DNA from: Paenibacillus thermotolerans
GTDB taxonomy: Bacteria > Bacillota > Bacilli > Paenibacillales > YIM-B00363
Length of the DNA: 64,000 nucleotides
Assembly (NCBI RefSeq): GCF_028745515.1
Contig: NZ_JAQZSG010000007.1
Location: 1 to 64,000, forward strand
Direction: 5' to 3'
The first letter of the stretch is position 1. The number at the start of each line of letters is the position of its first letter. A program made the position numbers and the translations under genes. Shown here one piece after another: positions 27,072 to 35,615 of the stretch. The notes beneath the pieces are model-generated. The model saw nothing but the letters and a program-made list of their open reading frames with translations. It did not search any database and had not been told where the DNA came from.

Positions 27072-27932
27072 ATGGTTACAAATTCGAGAGCGATTCTGCT
27101 TATTTCTTGCCAGGACAAGCCGGGCATCGTAGCGAAATTAACGACTTTATTGTATATGAACGGAGCGAATATCGTATCGTCGGATCAATATACGACAGAC
27201 CCTGTAAACGGCATGTTCTTCATGCGCATTGAATTCGACATTCCGAATATTGACGAAAAGCTCGGCGACCTCGAGGACAAGCTCGACAGCTTAAGCAAAG
27301 AAGTGATGTTCGATTGGAAGCTTTCGCTGCCGAACAAGGTGAAGCGGATGGCCATCCTCGTATCCAAAGAGGACCACTGTCTCCTCGAGCTGCTCTGGCA
27401 GTGGAGGTCGGGAGATTTGCCGGTCGAAATTCCGATGATTATCAGCAATCACGAGAATTCCAGAGAGACGGCGGAGCAGTGGGGCATTCCGTACCACTAC
27501 TTGCCGGTGACGAAGGACAATAAATCGGAAGTCGAGAAAAAGCAGATCGAGCTGCTCAAGGGCAACGTCGATTTCATCGTGCTTGCAAGATATATGCAAA
27601 TTTTGACGCCGACCTTCGTGGAGCAATTCCCGAACCAAATCATCAATATACACCATTCGTTCCTGCCGGCTTTCATCGGCGCGAAGCCGTACGAACGGGC
27701 GTACCAGCGCGGCGTCAAAATTATCGGCGCAACGGCGCATTACGTCAACGATCAGCTGGACGAGGGACCGATCATCGAACAGGACGTTCAACGCGTGACT
27801 CATAACGAAAGCGCCAAGGAACTGAAAAATATCGGCAAGCATATCGAACGTATCGTGCTTGCCAGAGCCGTGAAGTGGCACACCGAGGACCGGATCATCA
27901 TTAACGAAAACAAAACCGTCGTATTCCATTAA
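27072..27932 (+). CDS. purU: Formyltetrahydrofolate deformylase
   Basis: PurU hydrolyses 10-formyl-tetrahydrofolate to formate and tetrahydrofolate. An N-terminal ACT domain (SCQDKPGIVAKLTTLLY) is followed by the formyltransferase-fold catalytic domain with the conserved IINIHHSFLPAFIGAKPY motif (His and following residues), and the Asp in YVNDQLDEGPII. Length 286 is close to the family's. ATG 27072 or GTG 27060 could be the start; ATG is preferred because of the spacing to GGGGTG. A TATAAT lies at 27030-27035. It is the first gene of a five-gene operon whose other members look like amide-bond enzymes, so formate or folate may feed that pathway. Confidence 0.93.
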   Translation: MVTNSRAILLISCQDKPGIVAKLTTLLYMNGANIVSSDQYTTDPVNGMFFMRIEFDIPNIDEKLGDLEDKLDSLSKEVMFDWKLSLPNKVKRMAILVSKEDHCLLELLWQWRSGDLPVEIPMIISNHENSRETAEQWGIPYHYLPVTKDNKSEVEKKQIELLKGNVDFIVLARYMQILTPTFVEQFPNQIINIHHSFLPAFIGAKPYERAYQRGVKIIGATAHYVNDQLDEGPIIEQDVQRVTHNESAKELKNIGKHIERIVLARAVKWHTEDRIIINENKTVVFH

Positions 27933-27977
27933 TCATTGCCGCACGGCATCAAACAAAACCTACCGGAGGATGTTCCT

Positions 27978-28646
27978 ATGACGATCACGGAATGGATCGG
28001 CAGTGATGCGATAGCTAAGCTGGAGCATCCTTTCGTTCAGGAAAGCTTCAACGTTCCGCAATCGTACGTTCTGCTCGAAGGGATGCAGCCGATGATCGTT
28101 TCCGCGCCGCATAGCGTCGCTCAAACCCGCCTCGGCCAGCCGAAGCAGGGGGAGTTTCGGACCGGTGTGCTGGCGCAGCTGCTGCAGAAAAAATACGATT
28201 GCTATGCTATTTATAAAACGAGAAACGACGGCGACGACGCCAACTTCGACGAGCGCAGCGCATATAAGGATGCGATCAAGAAGCTGTCCGACACCCGGTC
28301 GATCCGTTATTTGCTGGACCTGCACATTATGTCTCCCCAGCGGGATTACATGATCGATATCGGCACCGGTTACGGCGATAACATCGAAGGCAAGCAGGAA
28401 ATCGTGGATCGGATGACGGGCTTGTTTGCGGAGCACGGGATCGGTCCCGTCCGGGTGGACCACTTGTTCCCGGCCGCTTACCCGCACACGGTCAGCTCCA
28501 GCACGTTCCGCCATTGCCGCATTCCGAGCGTGCAGCTGGAAATCAATTGGAGGCTGCTGGATACGTCGGACGGCGTCGAATCGTTCAATCGCGTCTATGC
28601 CGCGCTCGGCGGCATCGTTGAATATTTACTGGAGGAAGCGCCTTGA
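27978..28646 (+). CDS. N-formylglutamate-amidohydrolase-like enzyme
   Basis: A 222-residue protein resembling the HutG2/N-formylglutamate amidohydrolase family, zinc-dependent amidases distantly related to carboxypeptidases. Supporting stretches are IVSAPHSV near the N-terminus (His ligand), NFDERSAY, LLDLHIMSPQ (Asp-x-His ligand) and the C-terminal VQLEINWRLL with the catalytic-type Glu. No hut genes are nearby. It is translationally coupled to the first ATP-grasp gene, so it more likely trims or releases a product of those ligases than serves histidine breakdown (inference). Start ATG follows CCGGAGG. Confidence 0.75.
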   Translation: MTITEWIGSDAIAKLEHPFVQESFNVPQSYVLLEGMQPMIVSAPHSVAQTRLGQPKQGEFRTGVLAQLLQKKYDCYAIYKTRNDGDDANFDERSAYKDAIKKLSDTRSIRYLLDLHIMSPQRDYMIDIGTGYGDNIEGKQEIVDRMTGLFAEHGIGPVRVDHLFPAAYPHTVSSSTFRHCRIPSVQLEINWRLLDTSDGVESFNRVYAALGGIVEYLLEEAP

Positions 28647-29539
28647 AGCTCACATGTGCCATCGTTTACAACGGAGCTCTGAAAAGCGAGAAATTCATGT
28701 ATCAAATTCGGTGGCTGGCCCGGACTGCCAAAGAGCTCGGTTTCGACGCCTCGTTGATCGGGAACAACGAGCTCATTCCCGCGATCGAAGGCGGGCGTTC
28801 GGTTCTGAAGGGCAAGTACGCCGGTTATGCGCCGGATTTCTTTTTTTTCTGGGATAAAGACGTAAGGCTGGCGCGGCATCTGGAGAACATGGGCTTTAAG
28901 CTGTTCAACGGCTCCTCGGCAATCGAAATTTGCGACGACAAAACGAGAACGTACCAAGTGCTCGCCGACCACGGCATGCCTATCCCCAAAACGATGCTTC
29001 CGCCCATGATATACGACAACTGCGAGCTTGAGGATGTTTCGGGCCTCGAGTACATCGCAGAGGAGCTCGGCTTTCCGATGGTCATCAAGGAGGCGTTCGG
29101 CTCCTTCGGCGAGCAGGTGTATCTCATTGGCGACCGGGAGCAGCTGATCCGCAAAGCGAGGGAGCTCGGCTCGAAGCCGTACTTGTTCCAGGAGCTGGTG
29201 CGTTCCAGCTACGGCCGGGATGTGAGGCTCAACGTTGTGGGAGACCGCGTCGAGGCGGCCATGCTGCGCAAGAGCGAGCATGATTTTCGGGCGAACGTGA
29301 CGGCAGGGGGCAACATGTTCCCGTATGAACCGACCGACGCGCAAAAAGAGGTGGCCGTCCGCTGCGCCAAGCTCGTCGGCGCCGACTTTGCGGGCGTCGA
29401 TTTGCTCTTTGGCGAGCATGACGAGCCGATTGTCTGCGAAATCAATTCCAACGCGCACTTCAAAAATATTTACGACTGTACGGGCGTCGATTTGGCCCAA
29501 AAGATGCTAACGCATATTAAAGAGGAGTTATCCCGTTAA
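28643..29539 (+). CDS. RimK-like ATP-grasp ligase (first of two)
   Basis: A 298-residue ATP-grasp protein that would activate a carboxylate as acyl phosphate and join it to an amine. The lid region FPMVIKEAFGSFGEQVYLI, the DVRLNVVGDRVEAAMLR strand and the Mg-binding CEINSNAHFKNI motif are intact. The N-terminal pre-ATP-grasp domain (about 1-95) is variable. TTG start overlaps the previous stop (TTGA) behind GGAGG. It ends directly where the second ATP-grasp gene begins. The two share the RimK fold but little sequence beyond it, so they may add different substrates. Actual substrates are unknown. Confidence 0.82.
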   Translation: MKLTCAIVYNGALKSEKFMYQIRWLARTAKELGFDASLIGNNELIPAIEGGRSVLKGKYAGYAPDFFFFWDKDVRLARHLENMGFKLFNGSSAIEICDDKTRTYQVLADHGMPIPKTMLPPMIYDNCELEDVSGLEYIAEELGFPMVIKEAFGSFGEQVYLIGDREQLIRKARELGSKPYLFQELVRSSYGRDVRLNVVGDRVEAAMLRKSEHDFRANVTAGGNMFPYEPTDAQKEVAVRCAKLVGADFAGVDLLFGEHDEPIVCEINSNAHFKNIYDCTGVDLAQKMLTHIKEELSR

Positions 29540-30406
29540 ATGAACGCCGACGGTTGGTTGATTTATAACCGAGAGGATGCGGAGAAAAACCGCAGCTACA
29601 TCTCGTGGATGCTGGAGGAAGCCGAATCGCTGAATGCCGATTTGCGGCTGCTGCTGAAGGAGCAGCTGTCTTTCGGCGTCCGCTCCGGCAAGCTGTTTGT
29701 CGCCTACCTTGGGAAGCCGGTCGATGTGCCGAAGTTCGCCATTGTCCGCAATATCGACGAGCTTTTTACCGAGCAGCTGGAGAGCATGGGCGTGAAGGTG
29801 TACAACAATTCGTTCGTGTCGAAAATCGCCAACAACAAGGCGGCGACCTATCAATATTTGGCTCAGCATCGCATCCCGGTTCCGGACACTCTTTTTATCC
29901 GCAAGAAAGAGTTCAATCCCGCCGCTTTAGGCGATTTCGCCTTCCCTATGATTCTGAAGGACGTCGCCGGTCGAGGGGGCAGCCAGGTGTATAAGGTTGA
30001 CGGCCCGGAGGAACTGACGCAGCTGATCGATCGATTGCAAGAAGGCGCGTTCGTACTGCAGCAAATGATGAAACCGGGAAAAGACGTACGGGTGTTTGTC
30101 GTAGGCACCAAAATTATTGCGGCGATTGTTCGGGAATCGAAGCAAGATTTTAGAGCGAACTATTCGTTAGGCGGCTCATCGTCCGTGTACCGTTTGTCGA
30201 ATGAGGAGACCGAGCTTGTAAACCGGATCATCGGTTTGTTTTCGTTCGGAATGGCCGGCATCGATTTTATGTTTGACGACAACGATCGGCTTGTCTTCAA
30301 CGAAATCGAGGACGTCGTCGGCAGCCGGACGCTGTCGCTCAATACGGACATCAATATCGTTAGGGAATACTTACAATTCATTCTGGATGACAGTAGGCTG
30401 GTGTAA
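29540..30406 (+). CDS. RimK-like ATP-grasp ligase (second of two)
   Basis: A 288-residue ATP-grasp protein. Visible motifs are FPMILKDVAGRGGSQVY (nucleotide loop), DVRVFVVGTKIIAAIVR, the SKQDFRANYSLGGSS loop typical of RimK-type enzymes, and the metal-binding FNEIEDVVGSRTL. The Asn of the usual E-x-N metal motif is replaced here by Glu-Asp, so metal binding may differ from the first ligase. It abuts both neighbours with no spacer. Substrate unknown. Confidence 0.82.
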   Translation: MNADGWLIYNREDAEKNRSYISWMLEEAESLNADLRLLLKEQLSFGVRSGKLFVAYLGKPVDVPKFAIVRNIDELFTEQLESMGVKVYNNSFVSKIANNKAATYQYLAQHRIPVPDTLFIRKKEFNPAALGDFAFPMILKDVAGRGGSQVYKVDGPEELTQLIDRLQEGAFVLQQMMKPGKDVRVFVVGTKIIAAIVRESKQDFRANYSLGGSSSVYRLSNEETELVNRIIGLFSFGMAGIDFMFDDNDRLVFNEIEDVVGSRTLSLNTDINIVREYLQFILDDSRLV

Positions 30407-30410
30407 TCGG

Positions 30411-32087
30411 ATGGAGCCGCAGATCAAGCCTGCAAGGGGCGCAGCGGCAGCGGACGAAGCGATTGAAATAGAGCTCCCGTTTGCCGTCCTTCGCGTTTAT
30501 GGCGGGGGGTACTTTTTTAAACGCAAGCTGCGCAAGGCAGTAAGGATGGAAGGCGTGTTCGCCGAACCGGAGAAGCCGGAGCTTGTCGTCCGTGTCGACA
30601 GGCGTCTAATCGCGTTCTCAGACAGTTCGAACTTGGGGCATGGCCCGTTTTATGCTGCGCTAAAACGATTGTACGGCGGCTTGGAAATCGAAGTCCCGGC
30701 GACGGGCGGAGACGAGGAGCTGATCGGGTCGGTTGTGCGCGCGCTGAAGCTGTTTCGCCGCTACTTATCTTCCAATCGGGTCCTATTCGAGCCGGTTTCC
30801 GTCGATCCGGTTCAGTCGAGCAGTCACAGCACCTTGATCCAGCGCTGCGTCAACATGAATCCCGAGCAGATGAGCCGCTTCGGGCTCAAGGAGAACGATT
30901 ACGTCGTCGTAATCCATCCGGTTTCTTTGCACGCGGCGGAAGGAATCGTAAAGCAAAACCGGAACGTGAAGCCCGGGCAAATGTTTGTGACGAGGGGTTT
31001 AAAGCAAGCGCTGGGGATAAAAGGGAAAGACCACAGCCATGAAGTGATTGTCTCCATACCGAAGGCGGCCCAAGGATTCACGATCATTCCGCAGATGGTC
31101 AGCAAAATCGAACAAAACAAAATCGTCGTTTCGCAGAATATATTCCGTCAACTGGATCCGAATGCCGCGATGTTCGAGCTGTACAACCGGATCACGCGTT
31201 CCTCCCTCGACATTCCAAGGGAACAGATCGAGGCGGAAACGGAGGAAGAGACGGAAATTCCGGATAAAGCAAAGAATCGGATTCGCTTGCATTATTTGCA
31301 CCGTGCATTACTGGATGTCGATGCGCCTGCCGTGCTCGAGCCGCAAGTTTACAAAACGTTCATGCAGCATTCCTCGTTATCGGATGAAGAGAAGGATTTG
31401 CTTCGGGAATGCTACGAGAACGATAAGGTTGCTCCGCTTACCTTCGATTTGAGGCGGCGATTAAAAAGCATTTTCGACAAAGCCGCGGATCAACCGATTA
31501 TGTTAAAGCCGGTTCCGGCTCCGGAGGAAAAGCGGCGTCCGTCCGACGTATCCGCACTCCCGGGTAAGCTGAAGCGGCTCGCGCTTCGGTGGCTGATCGG
31601 CTATCATACGATGAGCCTCAAGGCGATCAGGCCATGCTCCGTTGACGAAAGCAGCAACGTCGTCAGGCTGACAAGCACCATGCTTCGGATGATCGGCATT
31701 GAGAATACGGACAACGTGATCGTCAGCTATCGAAATCAAGAAATCAAAGCCCGGGTGCTCGAGGTGGAGGCCGATTATTTCGACAACATGAAGGAAACGA
31801 ACGCGATCGTCAATAACTCCGACTTCGAAATGTGCATCGGCATTCCGAGCCATATGCGCAATAAGCTCGGAATGAACGGAATTCACTGCGTCTGCCGGGT
31901 GCGCCGGGATACGGGGTATATTTTCATGAAGCACGTCCATTCGCAAATCGTTCCGACGATCGGCATTGTGTTCGCCGTTGGGCAGTTTTCGATTTCTTAC
32001 GCCTGGAAAATAGCCGTCGTGATCGCCGCACTCTGTTTATCGCTGTACGTTGGTTTCGCAAACGAAAGAAACAAGATCAATACATAA
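30411..32087 (+). CDS. Membrane-anchored protein of unknown function in the ATP-grasp operon
   Basis: A 558-residue protein I cannot assign. Two segments look like double-psi beta-barrel modules: one around 150-240 (VNMNPEQMSRFGLKENDYVVV, then GQMFVTRGLKQALGI), one around 405-500 (SSNVVRLTSTMLRMIGIENTD, then GIPSHMRNKLGM). Both have the pattern of substrate- or nucleotide-binding barrels of the formate-dehydrogenase/Cdc48-N type. The middle (270-400) is charged and helical. Two hydrophobic segments end the protein, so it is anchored at the membrane with the bulk inside. It starts 4 bases after the second ligase; an upstream in-frame extension overlaps the ligase gene and is not credible. Tail-to-tail 11-base overlap with the methyltransferase gene. 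Confidence 0.75.
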   Translation: MEPQIKPARGAAAADEAIEIELPFAVLRVYGGGYFFKRKLRKAVRMEGVFAEPEKPELVVRVDRRLIAFSDSSNLGHGPFYAALKRLYGGLEIEVPATGGDEELIGSVVRALKLFRRYLSSNRVLFEPVSVDPVQSSSHSTLIQRCVNMNPEQMSRFGLKENDYVVVIHPVSLHAAEGIVKQNRNVKPGQMFVTRGLKQALGIKGKDHSHEVIVSIPKAAQGFTIIPQMVSKIEQNKIVVSQNIFRQLDPNAAMFELYNRITRSSLDIPREQIEAETEEETEIPDKAKNRIRLHYLHRALLDVDAPAVLEPQVYKTFMQHSSLSDEEKDLLRECYENDKVAPLTFDLRRRLKSIFDKAADQPIMLKPVPAPEEKRRPSDVSALPGKLKRLALRWLIGYHTMSLKAIRPCSVDESSNVVRLTSTMLRMIGIENTDNVIVSYRNQEIKARVLEVEADYFDNMKETNAIVNNSDFEMCIGIPSHMRNKLGMNGIHCVCRVRRDTGYIFMKHVHSQIVPTIGIVFAVGQFSISYAWKIAVVIAALCLSLYVGFANERNKINT

Positions 32088-32694
32088 CCGGATGATTCGG
32101 CTTCGCCCAAATGAGATGAACCATGTCGAACCAATAGCTTTCCGTTGCTGCGATGTCGATGCCGGCGGCTCGTACCAGCCCTGGAATGTCCCGCGTATGA
32201 TGGCAGCCCAATAGGCGGTATAACATAGGGTTCAACGTCTTTTGAACGGCGGAAACCGCTGCGTTCGTGCTGATTCCGTGCTCCATCAGCAAAATATTTC
32301 CGCCCGGCTTGCACCACCGGTTCAGCTTTTTCAGCACGGTGAGAGGATCGGCGTAGCTGCACATGGACAACGTGGACACGACCGAATCGAACGATTGATC
32401 GGGGAAATCCATTTCGTCCATGTCGCCGCGAATGAATTGAGCGTCCAAACGATAGCGCGCAGCCGCCTGTTTCGCTTTCTCCAGCATAGCTTCGCTAAAG
32501 TCCGTTGCCGTTACCTTTACGCCGGGCGTGTAATACGGAAAGTTGGCGCCCGCACCTACCGCAATTTCCAGCACTTCCCCTTTCGCATGGCGAATCAGCT
32601 GCTGCCGCCAGCGCGCTTCCTTCGGATTTTCTCTTCTTCGGTCGTATTGCCGCGCCTGTTTATCGAATATGCGAATTTGCTTCTGCTTCTCCAC
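32077..32694 (-). CDS. Class I SAM-dependent methyltransferase
   Basis: A 205-residue soluble methyltransferase of the UbiE/phospholipid-methyltransferase-like group. The SAM motif I is VLEIAVGAGANFPYY near residue 42, followed by VTATDFSEAML and the motif DSVVSTLSMCSYADP. The substrate could be a lipid, quinone or small molecule. GTG start behind GGCGGGG. It overlaps the previous gene tail-to-tail and is read the opposite way, so it is not part of that operon. Confidence 0.82.
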   Translation of the reverse strand: MEKQKQIRIFDKQARQYDRRRENPKEARWRQQLIRHAKGEVLEIAVGAGANFPYYTPGVKVTATDFSEAMLEKAKQAAARYRLDAQFIRGDMDEMDFPDQSFDSVVSTLSMCSYADPLTVLKKLNRWCKPGGNILLMEHGISTNAAVSAVQKTLNPMLYRLLGCHHTRDIPGLVRAAGIDIAATESYWFDMVHLIWAKPNHPVMY

Positions 32695-32942
32695 TTACGT
32701 CCCCGCCTTTTGCCTTCTTACGTTGAATATACAATATTCCGCATCGGGTGTCGTCTGTCTTTAGATAAAATTTTACCGTGTGACGACCGTGTTCGTTTGA
32801 GCCGGCGGGCCGTTTTATGTTACCTTTATAAGAGAAACTTATTATTGAATCGTGAGGGAAACGATGGCTGCTTTTGCCATTCAATTTACCTCCACGTATC
32901 TGATTCGTTCCGCCGCGCGGCCAAACCGATGACGGAGGTGGG

Positions 32943-33740
32943 TTGTCTTTGTTCAAAAGAGCCGCTTCTTTCGTATTGATCATCGTCGGCAGCTTCATGA
33001 TTTCCGTCGGACTCGAATTGTTTTTGCTGCCCAACCAAGTGACAGCCGGCGGCATCGCCGGATTGTCCGTGCTTGTGTCGCACATGACGGAAATGAAGCT
33101 AAGCCTGGTGTTATTCGTAATCAATGTGCCGTTTATCCTTGCGAAAGCGAAGTACTCCGTCCGCAGCCCTTTATTGGCGGTTTTACCGTTATTGTTTGTC
33201 GGTGTGTTCACGTACTTTCTGCACCCGGCATCCGCTTTGGTCGACGAACCGCTGCTGGCCGCGCTTGGAGGGGGTACTTTCCTCGGTTTGGGACTCGGCG
33301 TCATTTTTCGGCAAGGAGGCCGGTTTGACGAGCCGGAATCGGCGGTTCGGCTGCTGCCCTTCTTCCGGAACATGAGCGTCAGCTCGGTCCTGTTCTGTAT
33401 CAATCTATTGATTTTATTACTGGCAGGCATAGTGTTCGGCTGGCAGCAGGCCGTCTATTCGATGCTGGCGCATTCGCTGGCCTATTGCATGGTGGAGGTC
33501 GGCTTTACGGGGTTATCTCCCTTCAAAAGGATTATGGTGCGAAGCCGGCATATCGGCTCTATGCAAAGCACTACGGAGCATATGTACCGAGTGATGTGGG
33601 TTCCGACCGGCGAAGAACATACGGCGCTCTGTATCGTTCACCGGTCCGACGCGGCACGGATCAAGCAAGCGTTAAAGAAATTGGATCGTGACGTCCAACT
33701 GGCAAGCAGTCTGTATTATGAAATGAATGCCCGGAAATAG
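32943..33740 (+). CDS. YitT-family membrane protein
   Basis: A 265-residue protein with about five transmembrane helices in the first 185 residues and a C-terminal DUF2179-like cytosolic domain (about 190-260). The helix with LLPNQVTAGGIAGLSVLV is the family signature. YitT proteins are widespread in Firmicutes; their transported substrate is not established. TTG start directly behind GGAGGTGGG. The stop codon lies inside a terminator hairpin. Confidence 0.85.
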   Translation: MSLFKRAASFVLIIVGSFMISVGLELFLLPNQVTAGGIAGLSVLVSHMTEMKLSLVLFVINVPFILAKAKYSVRSPLLAVLPLLFVGVFTYFLHPASALVDEPLLAALGGGTFLGLGLGVIFRQGGRFDEPESAVRLLPFFRNMSVSSVLFCINLLILLLAGIVFGWQQAVYSMLAHSLAYCMVEVGFTGLSPFKRIMVRSRHIGSMQSTTEHMYRVMWVPTGEEHTALCIVHRSDAARIKQALKKLDRDVQLASSLYYEMNARK

Positions 33741-33759
33741 GCCCGGGCTTCTTTTTTTT
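33729..33759 (+). terminator. Terminator overlapping the YitT stop codon
   Basis: GCCCGG pairs with CCGGGC around the loop AAATAGGC, which contains the TAG stop; a T-rich run follows. A compact 3' end with coding and terminator functions in the same bases. Confidence 0.8.
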
Positions 33760-33833
33760 GCGGCGAAAGGAAAAACCGGAAGCTTATAGAATAAGGTTTA
33801 CAACCACAATACGGATCATGCATAGGAGAGCCA

Positions 33834-35612
33834 ATGGACCAACTCAATTTTCAAGTGAATTTGAAGGGCATGATCGATCTTCTTTCCAATCACCTGTATT
33901 CTAACCCCGGCGTATTTATTCGAGAGCTATTGCAGAACGGCGTCGATGCCGTAACGGCCCGCAAGCGGCTTGGGCACAAATTCGAAGAGAAGGTTACGGT
34001 GGAACTGTTTCCGTCCTCCCGAACGATGGCCGTTCACGATAACGGCATCGGTCTAAGCGAGGAAGAAATTCACCGGTTTTTGTCGAATATCGGCAGCACC
34101 TCGAAGAAGGATCGGCCGGACGATACCGACGATTATATCGGGCAGTTCGGCGTCGGGCTTCTGGCCTGCTTTGTCGTAAGCGGCGAAATCGTCATCATTA
34201 CGCGTTCGGCGCTGGAGGGCGATACGCTTGAATGGCGCGGGCGTCCCGACGGCACGTATGCGGTCCGAAAGCTGGAAAGCCAAGCGCCGATCGGCACCAC
34301 CGTGTTTTTAACGTGCAAGGAGGACTATGAGGAATATTTCGAATATGATCGGGTGAGCGAGCTGCTTGAGCATTACGGGGCGTTCCTACCGATTCCCGTA
34401 TATTTGACGGAAGACAGCTACGAAAACCGGATCAACGATTCGATTCCCCCTTGGAAGATGGACCGCAAAGATGCGTTGGAATACGGAGAAACCCGCTTGT
34501 ATCAGACTTGTCTCGACGTCATTCCGCTCAAATCGGCGATCGGCGAGGCAGAGGGCGTCGCCTATGTTCTCCCGCACCCGGTAAGCCTGCAAGCGGAAAA
34601 ACGGCACAAGGTATATCTCAAGAACATGCTGCTTTCCGACCGGATGGAAAACGTGCTGCCGCCGTGGGCGTTTTTCGTTACCTGCATGCTGAATACGAAC
34701 GCGCTGCGGCCGACCGCATCGAGAGAAGCTTTCTATGAGAACGATCTGTTTCTCGCGGTTCGGGATGAGCTGGGAGAATGCATCAAGAGGCACTTTCTGC
34801 AATTGGCCGAAACCGATCCCGAGCTGCTGCAGCGAATCATCCGTATTCACTATGCTTCTTTGAAGACGATGGCCGTGGAAGACGACGAATTGTACAAGTT
34901 ATTCATCCGCTTTCTTTCCTTCGAAACTTCGATGGGGACGATGGAGGCGGGGGAGATCGCGGCGAGAAGCAAGCAGCTGCTGCTGAACGCGACGCTCGAC
35001 GAATTCCGCCAAATCGCAAGGGTATCGAAGGCACAGGAGCTTATGGTCGTCAACGGCGGGTACGTTCACGATTTCGAGCTGATCAAGAAGCTGCCCGAAT
35101 GTTACCCGGACGTTCAAGTCGTCGTCATTAATCCGATCGATTTTTTCAAACGGTTCGAAGAGCTGGACCGGGAGGACAGCTTGCTTACCCGCCCGTTCCT
35201 GGAGCTCGCCGATCGGGTGCTGCTTCCGTTTCAGTGCAAGAGCGCTATTCGTTGGTTCGAGCCGGCGGATTTGCCCGTACTATATACGACAAATGAAGAA
35301 CTCGGCTTCTTCAAGATGGCCGAATCGGGCAAAGATAACGTGAATGAGCTGTTTCAGGACATTGTGCGGCTGGTGGTCGAAGAAGTGTATGAGGTGCCTT
35401 TCGCCAGCTTGTGCTTTAACTTTAACAATCCGATCGTCCGCAAAGCGGTCGAATGCGGGGATCCGGAGCTGCAGAGGCTTAGCGTCGAAACGCTGTATAT
35501 GCAGTCGCTGTTGATGGGCAATTATCCGCTAAGTCCGGAAGAGCTGAAGCTGATGAATCAATCCTTTATGGCGTTTCTGAATTTAGGCTTGAATCGTTCG
35601 GGAGGCGTCTGA
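33834..35612 (+). CDS. Divergent HSP90-family protein
   Basis: A 592-residue HSP90-type chaperone, distinct from canonical HtpG. The GHKL ATP-binding domain is intact: FIRELLQNGVDAV (Glu and Asn), VHDNGIGLSEEEI (Asp) and YIGQFGVGLLACFVVS (glycine lid). The middle domain keeps the ATP-contacting Arg in ALRPTASREAF. The C-terminal part is poorly conserved and it lacks an MEEVD-like tail. It starts with ATG behind TAGGAGAG and is followed after 3 bases by a TPR-like gene. Clients are unknown. Confidence 0.87.
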   Translation: MDQLNFQVNLKGMIDLLSNHLYSNPGVFIRELLQNGVDAVTARKRLGHKFEEKVTVELFPSSRTMAVHDNGIGLSEEEIHRFLSNIGSTSKKDRPDDTDDYIGQFGVGLLACFVVSGEIVIITRSALEGDTLEWRGRPDGTYAVRKLESQAPIGTTVFLTCKEDYEEYFEYDRVSELLEHYGAFLPIPVYLTEDSYENRINDSIPPWKMDRKDALEYGETRLYQTCLDVIPLKSAIGEAEGVAYVLPHPVSLQAEKRHKVYLKNMLLSDRMENVLPPWAFFVTCMLNTNALRPTASREAFYENDLFLAVRDELGECIKRHFLQLAETDPELLQRIIRIHYASLKTMAVEDDELYKLFIRFLSFETSMGTMEAGEIAARSKQLLLNATLDEFRQIARVSKAQELMVVNGGYVHDFELIKKLPECYPDVQVVVINPIDFFKRFEELDREDSLLTRPFLELADRVLLPFQCKSAIRWFEPADLPVLYTTNEELGFFKMAESGKDNVNELFQDIVRLVVEEVYEVPFASLCFNFNNPIVRKAVECGDPELQRLSVETLYMQSLLMGNYPLSPEELKLMNQSFMAFLNLGLNRSGGV

Positions 35613-35615
35613 GGA

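Noticed and set aside
27978-28646. hut operon member (histidine degradation)
   Set aside because: No hutH, hutU or hutI genes; its partners are ATP-grasp ligases.
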